In this document: piece by piece, positions 1 to 8,230 of the stretch
Layout of the letters: every line of letters begins with the position of its first letter
How positions within the stretch are numbered: the first letter of the stretch is position 1
Assembly (NCBI RefSeq): GCF_000787715.1
Contig: NZ_BBPI01000069.1
Location: forward strand, 1 to 64,000
Origin: Sphingomonas parapaucimobilis NBRC 15100
GTDB taxonomy: Bacteria; Pseudomonadota; Alphaproteobacteria; Sphingomonadales; Sphingomonadaceae
DNA: 64,000 nt
Reading direction: 5' to 3'
Notes under the pieces: generated by a model
The model's input: only the letters and a program-made list of their open reading frames with translations
Database searches by the model: none
What the model was told of the DNA's origin: nothing
Made by a program: the position numbers and the translations under genes

Positions 1-120
1 TTCGAGGGCCGGTCTCTAGGTCCGGGTGGATGATAAAAATGGGGGGCACGTCAGCTCCGCCATTGCGTTCGCCAGAGTCCACTTCCTTGTGCAGGTTGCC
101 GCCTATTGGAGCCTTCAAGG
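1..120. other. left flank of the insertion sequence, no gene recognised
   Basis: This stretch lies between the window edge and the left inverted repeat of the IS3-family element. A reading frame entering orfA runs through it from position 26, but its translation has no recognisable domain. The natural orfA start lies inside the element, so I do not call a gene here. Confidence 0.5.
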
Positions 121-146
121 TGAAGCATCCCGGGTTTTCCGGAGGC
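121..146 (+). repeat. left terminal inverted repeat of the IS3 element
   Basis: This 26-bp sequence matches the reverse complement of 1455-1480 at 24 positions. It starts TGAAGC and carries a central CCCGGG. It lies 26 bp upstream of the orfA start. Confidence 0.85.
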
Positions 147-172
147 TCCCACTTGTGAGTAGAAGCATCGGA

Positions 173-496
173 ATGAGCAAGACGACGAACAAGTTTTCGC
201 CCGAGGTCCGCGAACGCGCGGTCCGGATGGTAGGCGAGCACCGGGCGGATTACCGTTCGAAATGGAACGCGATGGTGTCGATCGCCGGCAGGATCGGCTG
301 TACGGCGGAGACGCTGCGTCGCTGGTGTCGTGACGAGGCTGGCCGGCTTGCAGGACCAGCAGCGATGGCCGACGATGACCGTGCCCGGCTGAAGCTGCTC
401 GAGCGGGAACTGAAGGAACTTCGCCGGGCCAACGAGATCCTCAGAAAGGCATCGGCATATTTCGCGATGGCGGAGCTCGACCGCCCCGGGCGATGA
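173..496 (+). CDS. IS3-family transposase OrfA
   Basis: This encodes a 107-aa OrfA, the DNA-binding subunit of an IS3-type transposase. The N-terminal half (about residues 8-60) is a helix-turn-helix of the transposase_8 type, with the cysteine-threonine-alanine helix typical of this group. The C-terminal half (about residues 68-100) is a leucine-zipper-like coiled coil ending in a [11 protein letters not shown] motif shared by many OrfA proteins. I chose the ATG at 173 because it lies inside the element and gives the usual family length; a frame open from 26 would run through the inverted repeat. It overlaps orfB by 4 bases, as expected for programmed frameshifting in this family. OrfA looks intact, but it is without a functional OrfB partner here. 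Confidence 0.85.
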   Translation: MSKTTNKFSPEVRERAVRMVGEHRADYRSKWNAMVSIAGRIGCTAETLRRWCRDEAGRLAGPAAMADDDRARLKLLERELKELRRANEILRKASAYFAMAELDRPGR

Positions 497-498
497 CG

Positions 499-524
499 AA
501 GCCTGCCCTGAGCGTGTCGAAGGG
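499..524 (+). repeat. 26-bp REP-like palindromic repeat inserted in orfB
   Basis: Removing these 26 bases restores the OrfB N-terminal frame from ATG ACG directly to the A-F-I-D-A-H codons. The unit begins AAGCCTGCCC and ends TCGAAGGG, and forms an imperfect hairpin. It resembles the CCCTTCGACA-type short repeats scattered through sphingomonad and related genomes. That resemblance is from memory and not from a search. Confidence 0.7.
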
Positions 525-728
525 GCGTTCATCGACGCGCATCGAGAGGAGTTGGGGATCGAGCCGATCTGCCGGGAACTGGCGGTCGCCCCCTCCTCGT
601 ATCATCAGCATGCCGCGCGCCTTGCCGACCCGGGCAGGCGTTCCGCTCGCGCCCGGCGGGACGACGAGCTGAAGGGGCACATCCGGCGCGTCCATGAGGC
701 GAGTTTCGGCCTGTACGGGTCGCGCAAG

Positions 729-751
729 AGCCTGCCCCGGCGAAGGCCGGG
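729..751 (+). repeat. 23-bp REP-like palindromic repeat inserted in orfB
   Basis: Removing these 23 bases rejoins the codons for R-K to V-W-R-Q, the usual OrfB sequence. The unit starts AGCCTGCCC, the same first nine bases as the other inserted repeat after its leading A. It then forms a perfect 7-bp stem (735-741 with 746-752) around a GAAG tetraloop. The hairpin could also act as a weak terminator on either strand. Confidence 0.72.
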
Positions 752-1454
752 GTGTGGCGGCAACTTCTGCGCGAGGGCGTCACCATCGCCAAATGCACGG
801 TCGAGCGGCTGATGAAGGTGATGGGGCTGGCCGGTGTCCGGCGCGGGAAATCCTGCGTCATCACCGTTCCCGACCACAAGGCACCGTGCCCGCTCGACAA
901 GGTCAACCGCGGCTTCAAGGTCCAGCGGCCGAACGCGCTGTGGGTCGTCGATTTCACCTATGTCCACAGCTGGGCAGGCTTCGTCTATGTGGCGTTCGTC
1001 ATCGACGCGTTCGCCCGCCGGATCGTCGGCTGGAAGGCCAGCAGCAGCGCTACCGCGGGTTTCGTGCTGGATGCACTGGAGCAGGCCATCCATGCCCGGC
1101 GCCCCACGGAGAAGGACGCGCTCGTGCATCACTCGGACAGGGGCTCGCAATACCTCGCCATGAGCTACACCCAGCGCCTGGCGGAGGCAAAGCTGGTGCC
1201 ATCGGTCGGCAGCGTCGGAGATTCCTGCGACAATGCCCTGGCCGAGACCATCAACGGCCTGTTCAAGGCCGAGGTCATCTGGCGTCAGCGCTCCTGGCCC
1301 AGCCTCGCTGCCGTCGAAATGGCGGCGCTGCGGTGAGGGGACTGGTCCAACAATCATCGCCTCTTCGGTCCCATCGGATACGTAACCCCCGCCGAGGCCG
1401 ACTACCATGCCTCACAAAAGAAACGCGATATGGCAGCATGACCCAAACCAAACT

Positions 1455-1480
1455 GCCTCCGGGAAACCCGGGACGCTTCA
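1455..1480 (-). repeat. right terminal inverted repeat of the IS3 element
   Basis: This is the reverse-complement partner of 121-146, with two mismatches. It lies 13 bp after the original orfB stop at 1439-1441 and marks the right boundary of the element. Confidence 0.85.
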
Positions 1481-1536
1481 GGAATGGATGCTCTGTATGG
1501 CGCGGGATGAGGGCTGATGTTCGTCCCCCTGATGCG

Positions 1537-3954
1537 CTACAATATTTTTCGCAAGCCAAATGCGACCGTCCGCCCCACCGGGTTCAGATAGGCATTTTGA
1601 TAGTTCAATGGCGTAGCGCCCAAGCCATCGCGCACGCTCTGGCGCGTGTCGAAGATGTTGGTCACGCCAAGCGTCATTTGCGTACCCTTGAGCCAGGAGG
1701 GTGCCTTCGCTCGCCCCAGATAGTCGCCGACGTTGGCGAAGAGCGCGAGGTTGATGGTTGTCAGGTCGCCGAATTTCAGATCTCCCGCCGGCGTGCCGGA
1801 TTCACGAATTGATGTTCCGCTCTGCCACGTCGCGGTGAGCCGGGCCCCGAGGCCGCGCCTGAAGGCGCTGGCCTGGAACTCCACCTCGTGCCGGGGGCGA
1901 CCGCCGCGGGCGTCCAGCGCACCCCCATCGAGCAGGTTCAGAACCGGCCCACCGGGGCGCAGCGATACCCGGTCCTCCAGCCGCCAGCTGTGTTGCAGCG
2001 ACAGCATCAGCCGGCTCGTAAGGTTTTCGACCCGTCGGGCGGCAGGGCTCCCGGCCTCCACCGTCTCCAGGCGCGCGCCGGGCGGCAGGCGGCGCTTGGC
2101 CTCTTCAAGACTCGAGAACACGCGGACGTTGGCGTTCTGAAGACCGGGCGGCAACGGGCCGAGCGGCCGCATGAAGCTCAGGCCCCAGCGAATCTGCTGC
2201 TGGTTCGATCGCGCGAAGTTGATCGGCGTCGCGTCGATGCGCTGCAGACGACCCGTCGGGTCGCGGGTGAAGCGATCCGGGAACGCATCCTCGACCTGCG
2301 GCAACGCGATGGGAAAGGCGGCGATTGGATCGTTGATCTGCGTGCGGATGTAGTCGAGTGTGAATACCAGATCCGTCCTGGTCATGGGCTTGAACGTCGC
2401 ACCTGCGGTGAAGACGTGACGATCATCGGCGCGAAGCCCTGGATTGCCTCCGAAGCTGCGCGTTATATCGACCGTCTCCCCACGGCGCCCATCAAAGGTG
2501 CGAACGTTTGGCACGACGATCAGCGGTGCGCCAAGCTGCTCGACCGCCGGGGCCGATCGCGTATCGCTGACCGATGCGAGTAGCGACAGCGCGGGCAGGG
2601 GCGTCCAGTGTAGGCCATAGCCCAGGGTCCATAGCGTGCCGACGTCCGACAGTCGTTCTGCGGCGACGGTCGCGTTGGCCGACAGCGTACCGATCGACGT
2701 GAGCGATGGCGTCGCGGCCCCTGCGATCGGCAGGTCGATGTTGGCCTGGAAGCTGGCGGTGTCGCGGCCCAGCGACCCGATCCGCGTCAACGCTCCGAGT
2801 TGGGATTGGCTGCTGACGTCGCGCGTCGTGATGCCCGATCGCAGGCTGAGCGACGCGGCCCCGGCCGGCAGGGTGAAAGGGGATCCGTTGACCAGCAAGT
2901 CGGCATTGGCCGTCAGGGTGGCGAAGCGTGCCAGGTTCCGCGAAATGGCGGGAACGCCGGTGTCGGTTGTGCTGTCGTTCGTAGTGCGGTCGAGGTTGCC
3001 GGTCGCGGTCCATTGCCACTGGCCCAGCCGCCCGGCGATCGTCGTGCCGAGGTGCAGCGTCGCGCTGTCGACGTCGCGGCGCAGCACGCCATCCGGTCCC
3101 AGCCCGACCAGCGCCTTGGTCTTGCTCGTCTCGACCCGTCCGTTGAGCGTTGCTGCCACGTCGGCAATCGGACTGGCTGCGACGGTCGCATTCAGGGTGA
3201 CGCGATGGGTAGCAGGCAAGAGTGTGCGATAGTCACCTAGCGTCGGATTACCGCCCGGCTGCCGTACGTCGCGCTCGCTTTCCAGCAGGGCACTCGACCG
3301 GCTGACATCGGCATCGAGCATCGTGCGCGTATCACCGCGGATGCGCAGATAACTGGCACCGCCCGCAGTCGTCGCCTGTCCGCCCGCGGTCGGCGCGGCG
3401 AGGCTTGCCTGGACGATCCGCGACGTGAAGCGTTCGAAGGCGACGACGTTCACCACCTTGCGATCGGCCGGATAGCCGTATTTGAGTGCGACCTCTTCGG
3501 GCAGGATCTCGGTTCGTTCGATCGCTTCGGTGGGAAGCCGGGCGATTTCGGCAAAGCTCGACACGCGGCGGCCGTTCAACAGGACGATCGGATCGACCGA
3601 CGCATCATTGCGTCCGCTCGACACCTGCGCGCCGAGCGCTTGGATCAATTCGGACACCGTCGCCGTGCCATAAGATCGGATGTCCAAGGCCGATAGCGTG
3701 CGTTCGGGCTTGATATCGCCGATGACCGAACCACGCGGCGGCCGCCCGTTGACGACGATGTCGCCAGATGCGGTCGGCGGTCGCGTCGGGGGCGGTGCGT
3801 CCTTGTACTGCTCGCGCAGTCTCCGCTGGACATCCTCGGGTAGCGGCTGTCCGTCCGAGCCGCGGAATTGGATGGCGGACGGCGGGCTTGGGGGAGTAGT
3901 GGGTGGCGTTACCTGTGCTGCCGCGAGCAGGCCTATGCCGATGATCGTCGTCAT
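1537..3954 (-). CDS. TonB-dependent receptor-like outer-membrane protein
   Basis: This encodes an 805-aa outer-membrane protein. A short signal peptide (about residues 1-15) is followed by a proline-rich linker, then a compact plug domain that begins near GDIVVNGRPP and contains PIVLLNGRRVSS. A long beta-barrel with many aromatic, alternating strands ends NPVGRTVAFGLRKIL. The N-terminus lacks the usual alanine-rich TonB-box leader seen in the larger receptors of this window, so the TonB interaction is not assured. I preferred the ATG at 3954 to one 60 bases upstream because it yields a clean signal peptide and sits 4 bases after the preceding gene. The substrate is unknown. The divergent two-component system may control the pair. 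Confidence 0.75.
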   Translation of the reverse strand: MTTIIGIGLLAAAQVTPPTTPPSPPSAIQFRGSDGQPLPEDVQRRLREQYKDAPPPTRPPTASGDIVVNGRPPRGSVIGDIKPERTLSALDIRSYGTATVSELIQALGAQVSSGRNDASVDPIVLLNGRRVSSFAEIARLPTEAIERTEILPEEVALKYGYPADRKVVNVVAFERFTSRIVQASLAAPTAGGQATTAGGASYLRIRGDTRTMLDADVSRSSALLESERDVRQPGGNPTLGDYRTLLPATHRVTLNATVAASPIADVAATLNGRVETSKTKALVGLGPDGVLRRDVDSATLHLGTTIAGRLGQWQWTATGNLDRTTNDSTTDTGVPAISRNLARFATLTANADLLVNGSPFTLPAGAASLSLRSGITTRDVSSQSQLGALTRIGSLGRDTASFQANIDLPIAGAATPSLTSIGTLSANATVAAERLSDVGTLWTLGYGLHWTPLPALSLLASVSDTRSAPAVEQLGAPLIVVPNVRTFDGRRGETVDITRSFGGNPGLRADDRHVFTAGATFKPMTRTDLVFTLDYIRTQINDPIAAFPIALPQVEDAFPDRFTRDPTGRLQRIDATPINFARSNQQQIRWGLSFMRPLGPLPPGLQNANVRVFSSLEEAKRRLPPGARLETVEAGSPAARRVENLTSRLMLSLQHSWRLEDRVSLRPGGPVLNLLDGGALDARGGRPRHEVEFQASAFRRGLGARLTATWQSGTSIRESGTPAGDLKFGDLTTINLALFANVGDYLGRAKAPSWLKGTQMTLGVTNIFDTRQSVRDGLGATPLNYQNAYLNPVGRTVAFGLRKIL

Positions 3955-3958
3955 CGCG

Positions 3959-4330
3959 TCACGACGTCCGCTTGGCCGCGAACGGCAGGGTTGCAAGGCC
4001 TGCGATATGCACATCGCCCGTCAGCGCCGCGCCCTCGGCATCGAGCGTCACGACAAAGGTCACTCGGGGTTCGGACTTCAGGCTGAACGTCGCGCAGCCT
4101 TCGGTCACGGACACCGCCTCAAGCGGCCGCCAGACCTGCGCCCTCGACGATTGGTAGCGCCCGGACCACCCTGTCGCATTGCGGGTCAGTTCGAACGTCC
4201 AGTCGGCCCCTGCGAATTCGCCGATCCAGCGTCCGGCGAGGTGATCGGCCAGTTGAGTCGATGTACATGCCGGGGCCGGTACGGGGGGCGCGGCGGGCAG
4301 GGCCGTGGCGAGAAGAATGGCGGCGATCAT
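3959..4330 (-). CDS. small secreted hypothetical protein
   Basis: This encodes a 123-aa protein with a clear cleavable signal peptide (about residues 1-18, alanine and leucine rich). The mature part has two cysteines, suggesting a disulfide in the periplasm, and alternating beta-strand-like segments that could form a small barrel. I do not recognise the family. A GGAG ribosome-binding site lies 6-7 bases before the ATG. It is the first gene of a two-gene unit, 4 bases upstream of the receptor-like gene, so the two products probably act together at the outer membrane. It is divergent from the response regulator, with a 117-bp shared upstream region. Confidence 0.65.
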   Translation of the reverse strand: MIAAILLATALPAAPPVPAPACTSTQLADHLAGRWIGEFAGADWTFELTRNATGWSGRYQSSRAQVWRPLEAVSVTEGCATFSLKSEPRVTFVVTLDAEGAALTGDVHIAGLATLPFAAKRTS

Positions 4331-4447
4331 GAAGCTCTCCGGATTGAAGCCGGGTCAAGGAAAGCAGATCGAGGTAGCGGGACGATGCCGCGTTCGTGAC
4401 GGTGCGTGATACGAAGATGCTACAATCCCGTGCTATCGCCTGATGCG

Positions 4448-5164
4448 ATGCACAGCGCGGCCCTATCCCAAGACCGAATCGTCGTGGTGGACGACGACAC
4501 CAGCATCCGTGATGCTTTGGGCGATTATCTTGGCGATCACGGTTACGCAGTTCGCACCGCCAGCGGTGCCGCTGGCTGCGATCGCTTGCTGGCCGAGGGA
4601 CCGGCCGACCTGCTGGTTATCGATGTGATGATGCCAGGGGAGGACGGCTTGTCGCTGTGCCGTCGTCTGGCTCCGACAGGTACGCCGATCCTAATGCTGA
4701 GTGCGCTCGACGGCGTCACCGATCGCGTCGTCGGGCTGGAGGTCGGGGCATGGGATTATCTGGCCAAGCCGTTCGAGCCCCGCGAATTGCTGGCGCGAGT
4801 ACGGGCATTGCTGCGGCGGCCGCGCACAGAGAGTCCAGCGACACACGGCGATGCCGTCGCTTTCGCCGGCTGGTGGTTCAGTCCGGAAGAACGCCGCCTG
4901 CGCGATCCGCACGGTCGCCCGTTGCTGCTGAGCGAAGGCGAGCACGCTCTGTTGGCGGCTTTCGTGCGGCGCCCCGGACGCGTGCTCAGCCGGGACACGC
5001 TGCTGGACATCGCGCGGGGTATTGACGCCGCGTCCTATGATCGGGCGATCGACATCGCCGTCAGCCGGTTGCGTCGCAAGCTTGCGGAAGGTGACAGTGC
5101 CCCGCTGATCGAAACGGTCCGCGGGGCTGGTTATCGCTTTCTGCCCACAGTTCGACCGGCATGA
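4448..5164 (+). CDS. OmpR/PhoB-family response regulator
   Basis: This encodes a 238-aa two-component response regulator. The receiver domain (about residues 10-122) has the acidic cluster at Asp15-17, the phospho-acceptor Asp59 in LLVIDVMMPGEDG and the conserved lysine in LAKPFEPREL. The C-terminal winged-helix DNA-binding domain (about 140-235) contains the usual LLSEGEHALLAAFVRRPGR region and ends GAGYRF. I chose the ATG at 4448 because the receiver then begins ten residues in; the frame is open 42 bases further upstream. The stop overlaps the kinase start by 4 bases (ATGA), so the two are translationally coupled. Its likely targets include the divergent outer-membrane genes, which is inference from position. 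Confidence 0.9.
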   Translation: MHSAALSQDRIVVVDDDTSIRDALGDYLGDHGYAVRTASGAAGCDRLLAEGPADLLVIDVMMPGEDGLSLCRRLAPTGTPILMLSALDGVTDRVVGLEVGAWDYLAKPFEPRELLARVRALLRRPRTESPATHGDAVAFAGWWFSPEERRLRDPHGRPLLLSEGEHALLAAFVRRPGRVLSRDTLLDIARGIDAASYDRAIDIAVSRLRRKLAEGDSAPLIETVRGAGYRFLPTVRPA

Positions 5165-6561
5165 TGCGCAGCGTCTGGCGGCGGCCGAGCGCCCTGACCG
5201 CAATTGGTGGGTTCAGCGTCGCGATTGCCGTACTCAGCGTTGCGATTACCGCCAGCATCGTCCTGCTGATGCCCGATCCGCCCGCCGTGCGCATGACCGT
5301 CGCCGACGCCGTCGCGGCGCTGCGGGGTGCCAACGCCGGTCTGGCCCGTACGATCGGGAGTCCCCCGGGCGGGTCGCCGGCGGCACTGCTTCGGCCGGTT
5401 CTGGCGCAGGCGGTCGGCCGGCCGATTGCGGACGTGCGGGTCGTTTGGCTTGATCGGAGCGCACGCCCGACCCGCAGCGGCGGCGTCGTCGTCTTCACGG
5501 CGCGTGGCAAGGGCGAGGCCGTCGGTAAGATGCCGTGGCCGGGCGGTACCCCGCCCAGCGGACCGGTCGTCATCCGCCGCCAGGGCGTGCTGCCCATGCG
5601 GATTGTTCCGAGAGGCATGACGGATGCGCTGATCGGCAAGGTCCTGCTCTCGTTGCCGCAACCCGCATTTGCTGCCAGCATGCGTCTGGCGGATGGCCGA
5701 TGGCTGACCGTCGCACCGCAGTCGCCGACCTTTGGCGGGTGGCGGCTGAAGGTGCTGGTCGCGCTCGTTGCCAGCCTCGCGGTGCTGGCACCCCTCGTCT
5801 GGCTGTTCGCCCGACGCCTCACCCGACCGTTTCGCACATTGGCGTCGGCGATCGACCACGGCCGCGATCCGCCGCAAGCGCAAGGGCCGCGCGAATTGCA
5901 GGATGCCGCGCGCGCGATCCTTCACCTGCGCGCTCGCCTGTCCGCCGAAACCGATGAACGCATGCGCATGCTGACCGCTGTCGCACACGACCTGCGCACT
6001 CCGCTGACCAGCCTGAAGCTGCGGATCGAAGCGGTCCCGGAGCCGCAACGCGCCCGCATGGCCGCCGACGCCGACCGCATGGGCGCGATGATCGCCGATG
6101 TTCTTGATTACGCCCGCACCGCCAACGCACCGCGACACCCGGTGCAGGTCCGGACGATGGTGGCGGAGATTGTGGGAGACATGCCGACCGTACGTCTGAT
6201 GGACGGACCGGAGGTCACCGTGATCGCAGTCGAGGCGGCCTTTCGGCGCGCGATCGAGAATCTCGTTCGGAACGCCGAGGACTATGCCGGCGGCAGCCGG
6301 GTTGAGGTTACCCACGAAGACGACATCGCCATCGTCCGCGTGATCGACGCCGGTCCCGGTATACCACCCGCCGACCGTGCTCGATTGTTGCGCCCGTTCG
6401 AACGTGGCGACGCGTCGCGCAGCCGAGACACCGGCGGCGTGGGACTGGGGCTCAGTATCGTGCAGACATTTGCTGATCTACATGGCGGGACATTGTCGTT
6501 GGACGAAGCGGAGGGCGGCGGGACAATCGCGACCTTGGCCGTCCCTGCGCTGGTCCAATAG
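5161..6561 (+). CDS. membrane sensor histidine kinase
   Basis: This 466-aa kinase partners the overlapping response regulator. Two membrane helices (about residues 11-37 and 195-218) bracket a periplasmic sensor region of roughly 155 residues. A HAMP linker follows, then the HisKA domain with His276 in VAHDLRTPLTSLK. The HATPase domain has the N box around Asn371 (ENLVRNAEDYA), the G1 box DAGPGIP and the G2 box GVGLGLSIV. It resembles the EnvZ/QseC class. The stimulus cannot be read from the sequence. The gene looks intact and is followed by a degraded region. Confidence 0.9.
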   Translation: MMRSVWRRPSALTAIGGFSVAIAVLSVAITASIVLLMPDPPAVRMTVADAVAALRGANAGLARTIGSPPGGSPAALLRPVLAQAVGRPIADVRVVWLDRSARPTRSGGVVVFTARGKGEAVGKMPWPGGTPPSGPVVIRRQGVLPMRIVPRGMTDALIGKVLLSLPQPAFAASMRLADGRWLTVAPQSPTFGGWRLKVLVALVASLAVLAPLVWLFARRLTRPFRTLASAIDHGRDPPQAQGPRELQDAARAILHLRARLSAETDERMRMLTAVAHDLRTPLTSLKLRIEAVPEPQRARMAADADRMGAMIADVLDYARTANAPRHPVQVRTMVAEIVGDMPTVRLMDGPEVTVIAVEAAFRRAIENLVRNAEDYAGGSRVEVTHEDDIAIVRVIDAGPGIPPADRARLLRPFERGDASRSRDTGGVGLGLSIVQTFADLHGGTLSLDEAEGGGTIATLAVPALVQ

Positions 6562-6770
6562 AATGCCGGAGCAAAAGTTGGCAGCTTTGGCAATGTACTG
6601 GGCTCGGCGGTCTATACTGGGCGAAAGCTTGGTGCCACTATTGTTTCAAATATGAACGAACGACGGATGAACAAGGCCGCCGCTACGATAAAGACACACT
6701 GTCGGGGTGTCAGGCCATCAACTGCTTGATACAAAGCGGCTTCTATTGCCCAAGACGTCTCCTTGGAAGC

Positions 6771-6949
6771 TATGTCGGCGAACAGTCAGAGCGCGCGTGG
6801 ATCTTTGCCGCCCTGCTGGTCCAAGGCGCGAAAGGCTGGACATTGCCGTCCTGTTCACCGACACCCGCAAGGCCGAGGCGATCAAGCTTTTTACCAAAAC
6901 CTATTTCGCGATGCGTGTCGCTTTCTTCAAGGAGCTCGACAGCTATGCT
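6771..6949 (+). pseudogene. internal scrap of a UDP-glucose/GDP-mannose dehydrogenase
   Basis: Two adjacent reading frames carry consecutive pieces that match my recollection of nucleotide-sugar dehydrogenases of the Ugd type. One has [19 protein letters not shown] (about 6774-6830). The other has [15 protein letters not shown] followed by [17 protein letters not shown] (about 6848-6949). In intact enzymes these blocks are contiguous and lead into the central dimerisation helix. Here a frameshift falls at about 6830-6840, and neither the Rossmann N-terminus nor the UDP-binding C-terminus is present. This explains part of the otherwise gene-free stretch 6562-6986. No function is expected from it. 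Confidence 0.6.
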
Positions 6950-6986
6950 ATTCCCGGTGAGATGGCTAAAGGCGCAAAACTTCAGG

Positions 6987-7801
6987 TCAGTTACTTGGTG
7001 CCTTTGTCTGTGAGCGGATATAGCGACCCGGCGTGCCCCCCATCGTGCGGCGGAACATGGCAATAAAGGCGCGAACATGGCAATAAAGGCGCGAACATTG
7101 TCATACCCAAGATTGAGCGCGATCGTCGTCACGGCCAACCCTTCCGCAAGTTGCTCGATTGCGTGCAAAATACGGGCACGCTGACGCCATTCGGAGAAGC
7201 CAAAGCCAGTTTCGGCGGTGAAGCGTCGTGCCAGCGTGCGGGATGAAATGTCCGCCTAGCTTGCCCAGGCTTTCGGTGAACGATCATCCGCCAAGTTCGC
7301 CAATATGGCGTCGGTGACGCGCTGAACGTTCGGATCGGACGGGTAAGGCAGGCCGAGCGGTTGGACAGGTAGCGCAGCAATCTCATCCAGCACGACATCG
7401 GCGAGCCGGTGTTCAGCCTCCGTTTCAGGGGGACGCCTCCAGCCAGCGACTCGGTGGACCGCTTTGCGCAACAGGCTGCTGGCACGCCGCGTGCGCGGCT
7501 CCAGGGGAAGTCGCGGGCAGGCGTCCTCCACGACACACACGCTCCAACCCTGGAACGGCCCGTGCGAGCGCAAGGCGTGGGGGACGTGCGGCGGTATCCA
7601 GATTGCATGGGTGGCAGGCACCACCCATGACCCGCTGGCCGCTGTGACCGACAGAAGGCCGGCGAGGCCGCCGATCAACTGCCCCGGCGCGTGGGCGTGC
7701 GACGCGGTATCCCGCGTCTCGGCTCCGCGCTGCTCGACAGCCAAGATCCGACCAATGCGAGCCGCTTCTATCAAGTCAGGGGGGACAAGCGGCTGGGACA
7801 T
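6987..7801 (-). pseudogene. AraC-family transcriptional regulator, disrupted
   Basis: The N-terminal two thirds encode a cupin-like sensor domain with HAHAPGQLIGGLAGLL and a WIPPHVPHAL metal-binding-like motif. An in-frame TAG interrupts it at 7256-7258. The frame then continues into an AraC helix-turn-helix (TLARRFTAETGFGFSEWRQ, then [13 protein letters not shown]). A 20-bp tandem duplication (7054-7093) shifts the frame in the second helix-turn-helix. Collapsing the duplication gives [18 protein letters not shown] and a natural TGA at 6987-6989. The full product would have been about 265 residues, normal for the family. The start at 7801 overlaps the start of the divergent small gene, so no promoter space remains between them. 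Confidence 0.85.
7054..7093. repeat. 20-bp perfect tandem duplication in the AraC pseudogene
   Basis: The unit AACATGGCAATAAAGGCGCG occurs twice in direct succession (7054-7073 and 7074-7093). The length is not a multiple of three, so it shifts the frame. Removing one copy restores a canonical AraC C-terminus, which identifies it as a slippage-type duplication. Confidence 0.92.
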
Positions 7802-8087
7802 GATGAACACCCAGCCCAACCGTCGCGTTACCCCGCTTCGCCCCGAAGACGCTTTGCCCGATCAGATCGACCATGCGGAGATCGGCGGCGTGACGGTCCG
7901 CAAAGGCACCGTAGCAGCCTTTCTTTAGAACGCGATCCAGTGAAGCGATCCCGAAACACCTGATGCCGATCGCGATGCCCTTGCGCATGAAATCGCGGGG
8001 TCCGTGCCAGCGCTTAGAGCACTCAGCGTTTTTACCGTATTCACCGTGCGTGACGAGCGCCTGCGCGCCCTTATGGACGGTCATTGA
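7800..8087 (+). pseudogene. small conserved protein gene with two in-frame stops
   Basis: One frame reads from the ATG at 7800 to a TGA at 8085-8087, 95 codons, interrupted only by TAG at 7926-7928 and TGA at 7941-7943. Between and after the stops the translation stays protein-like, with DPETPDADRDALAHEIAG and then PALRALSVFTVFTVRDERL. The first stop follows the segment TVRKGTVAAFL; the second falls where tryptophan (TGG) would be a one-base change. I remember the motif combination from short uncharacterised proteins but cannot name the family. A GGGGGG run lies about 14 bases before the start. It is divergent from the broken AraC regulator and overlaps its start codon, so it was probably that regulator's target. 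Confidence 0.6.
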
Positions 8088-8230
8088 TGTGGCGGCCGAA
8101 GCGGCGGGCGGTCACTCCGGCCACTCGCCATATTGCTTCCAACACACCCGAAAGGGGCGTTCCTGCCAAGGTAGAAATGATACCCCAAGCGCTACCCTGA
8201 GAAATAAGGCCGTCATTGCCGATCCGTGGA

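Larger units (their letters stand above)
493..1441 (+). pseudogene. IS3-family transposase OrfB, broken by two repeat insertions and a stop
   Basis: This is the DDE integrase subunit of the element. Reading starts at the ATG at 493 (M-T, then A-F-I-D-A-H once 499-524 is removed), continues to 728, resumes at 752 once 729-751 is removed, and stops at a TGA at 1334-1336 where relatives have tryptophan. After that stop the same frame goes on through DWSNNHRLFGPIGYVTP to the original TGA at 1439-1441. The catalytic residues are still visible: aspartate in VDFTYV, aspartate in HHSDRGSQY and glutamate in NALAETINGLFK. Insertions of 26 and 23 bp each shift the frame by +2. Three independent lesions show the gene is dead. 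Confidence 0.87.
121..1480 (+). mobile_element. IS3-family insertion sequence, degenerate
   Basis: A 1360-bp element is bounded by imperfect 26-bp inverted repeats (121-146 and 1455-1480, two mismatches), both beginning TGAAGC at the outer edge. It carries the standard IS3 layout: a short helix-turn-helix orfA and an overlapping orfB with a DDE integrase core. The flanking bases (AGG before, GGA after) do not form a target duplication, so the element may be old or one flank may have been rearranged. orfB is broken three times, so the copy should not be able to transpose by itself. The IS407-like group is suggested by the OrfA N-terminus but was not tested by a database search. Confidence 0.88.

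Noticed and set aside
121-1480. Target-site duplication around the IS element
   Set aside because: The three bases on each side (AGG and GGA) are not direct repeats, and shifting the boundary by one base does not help.
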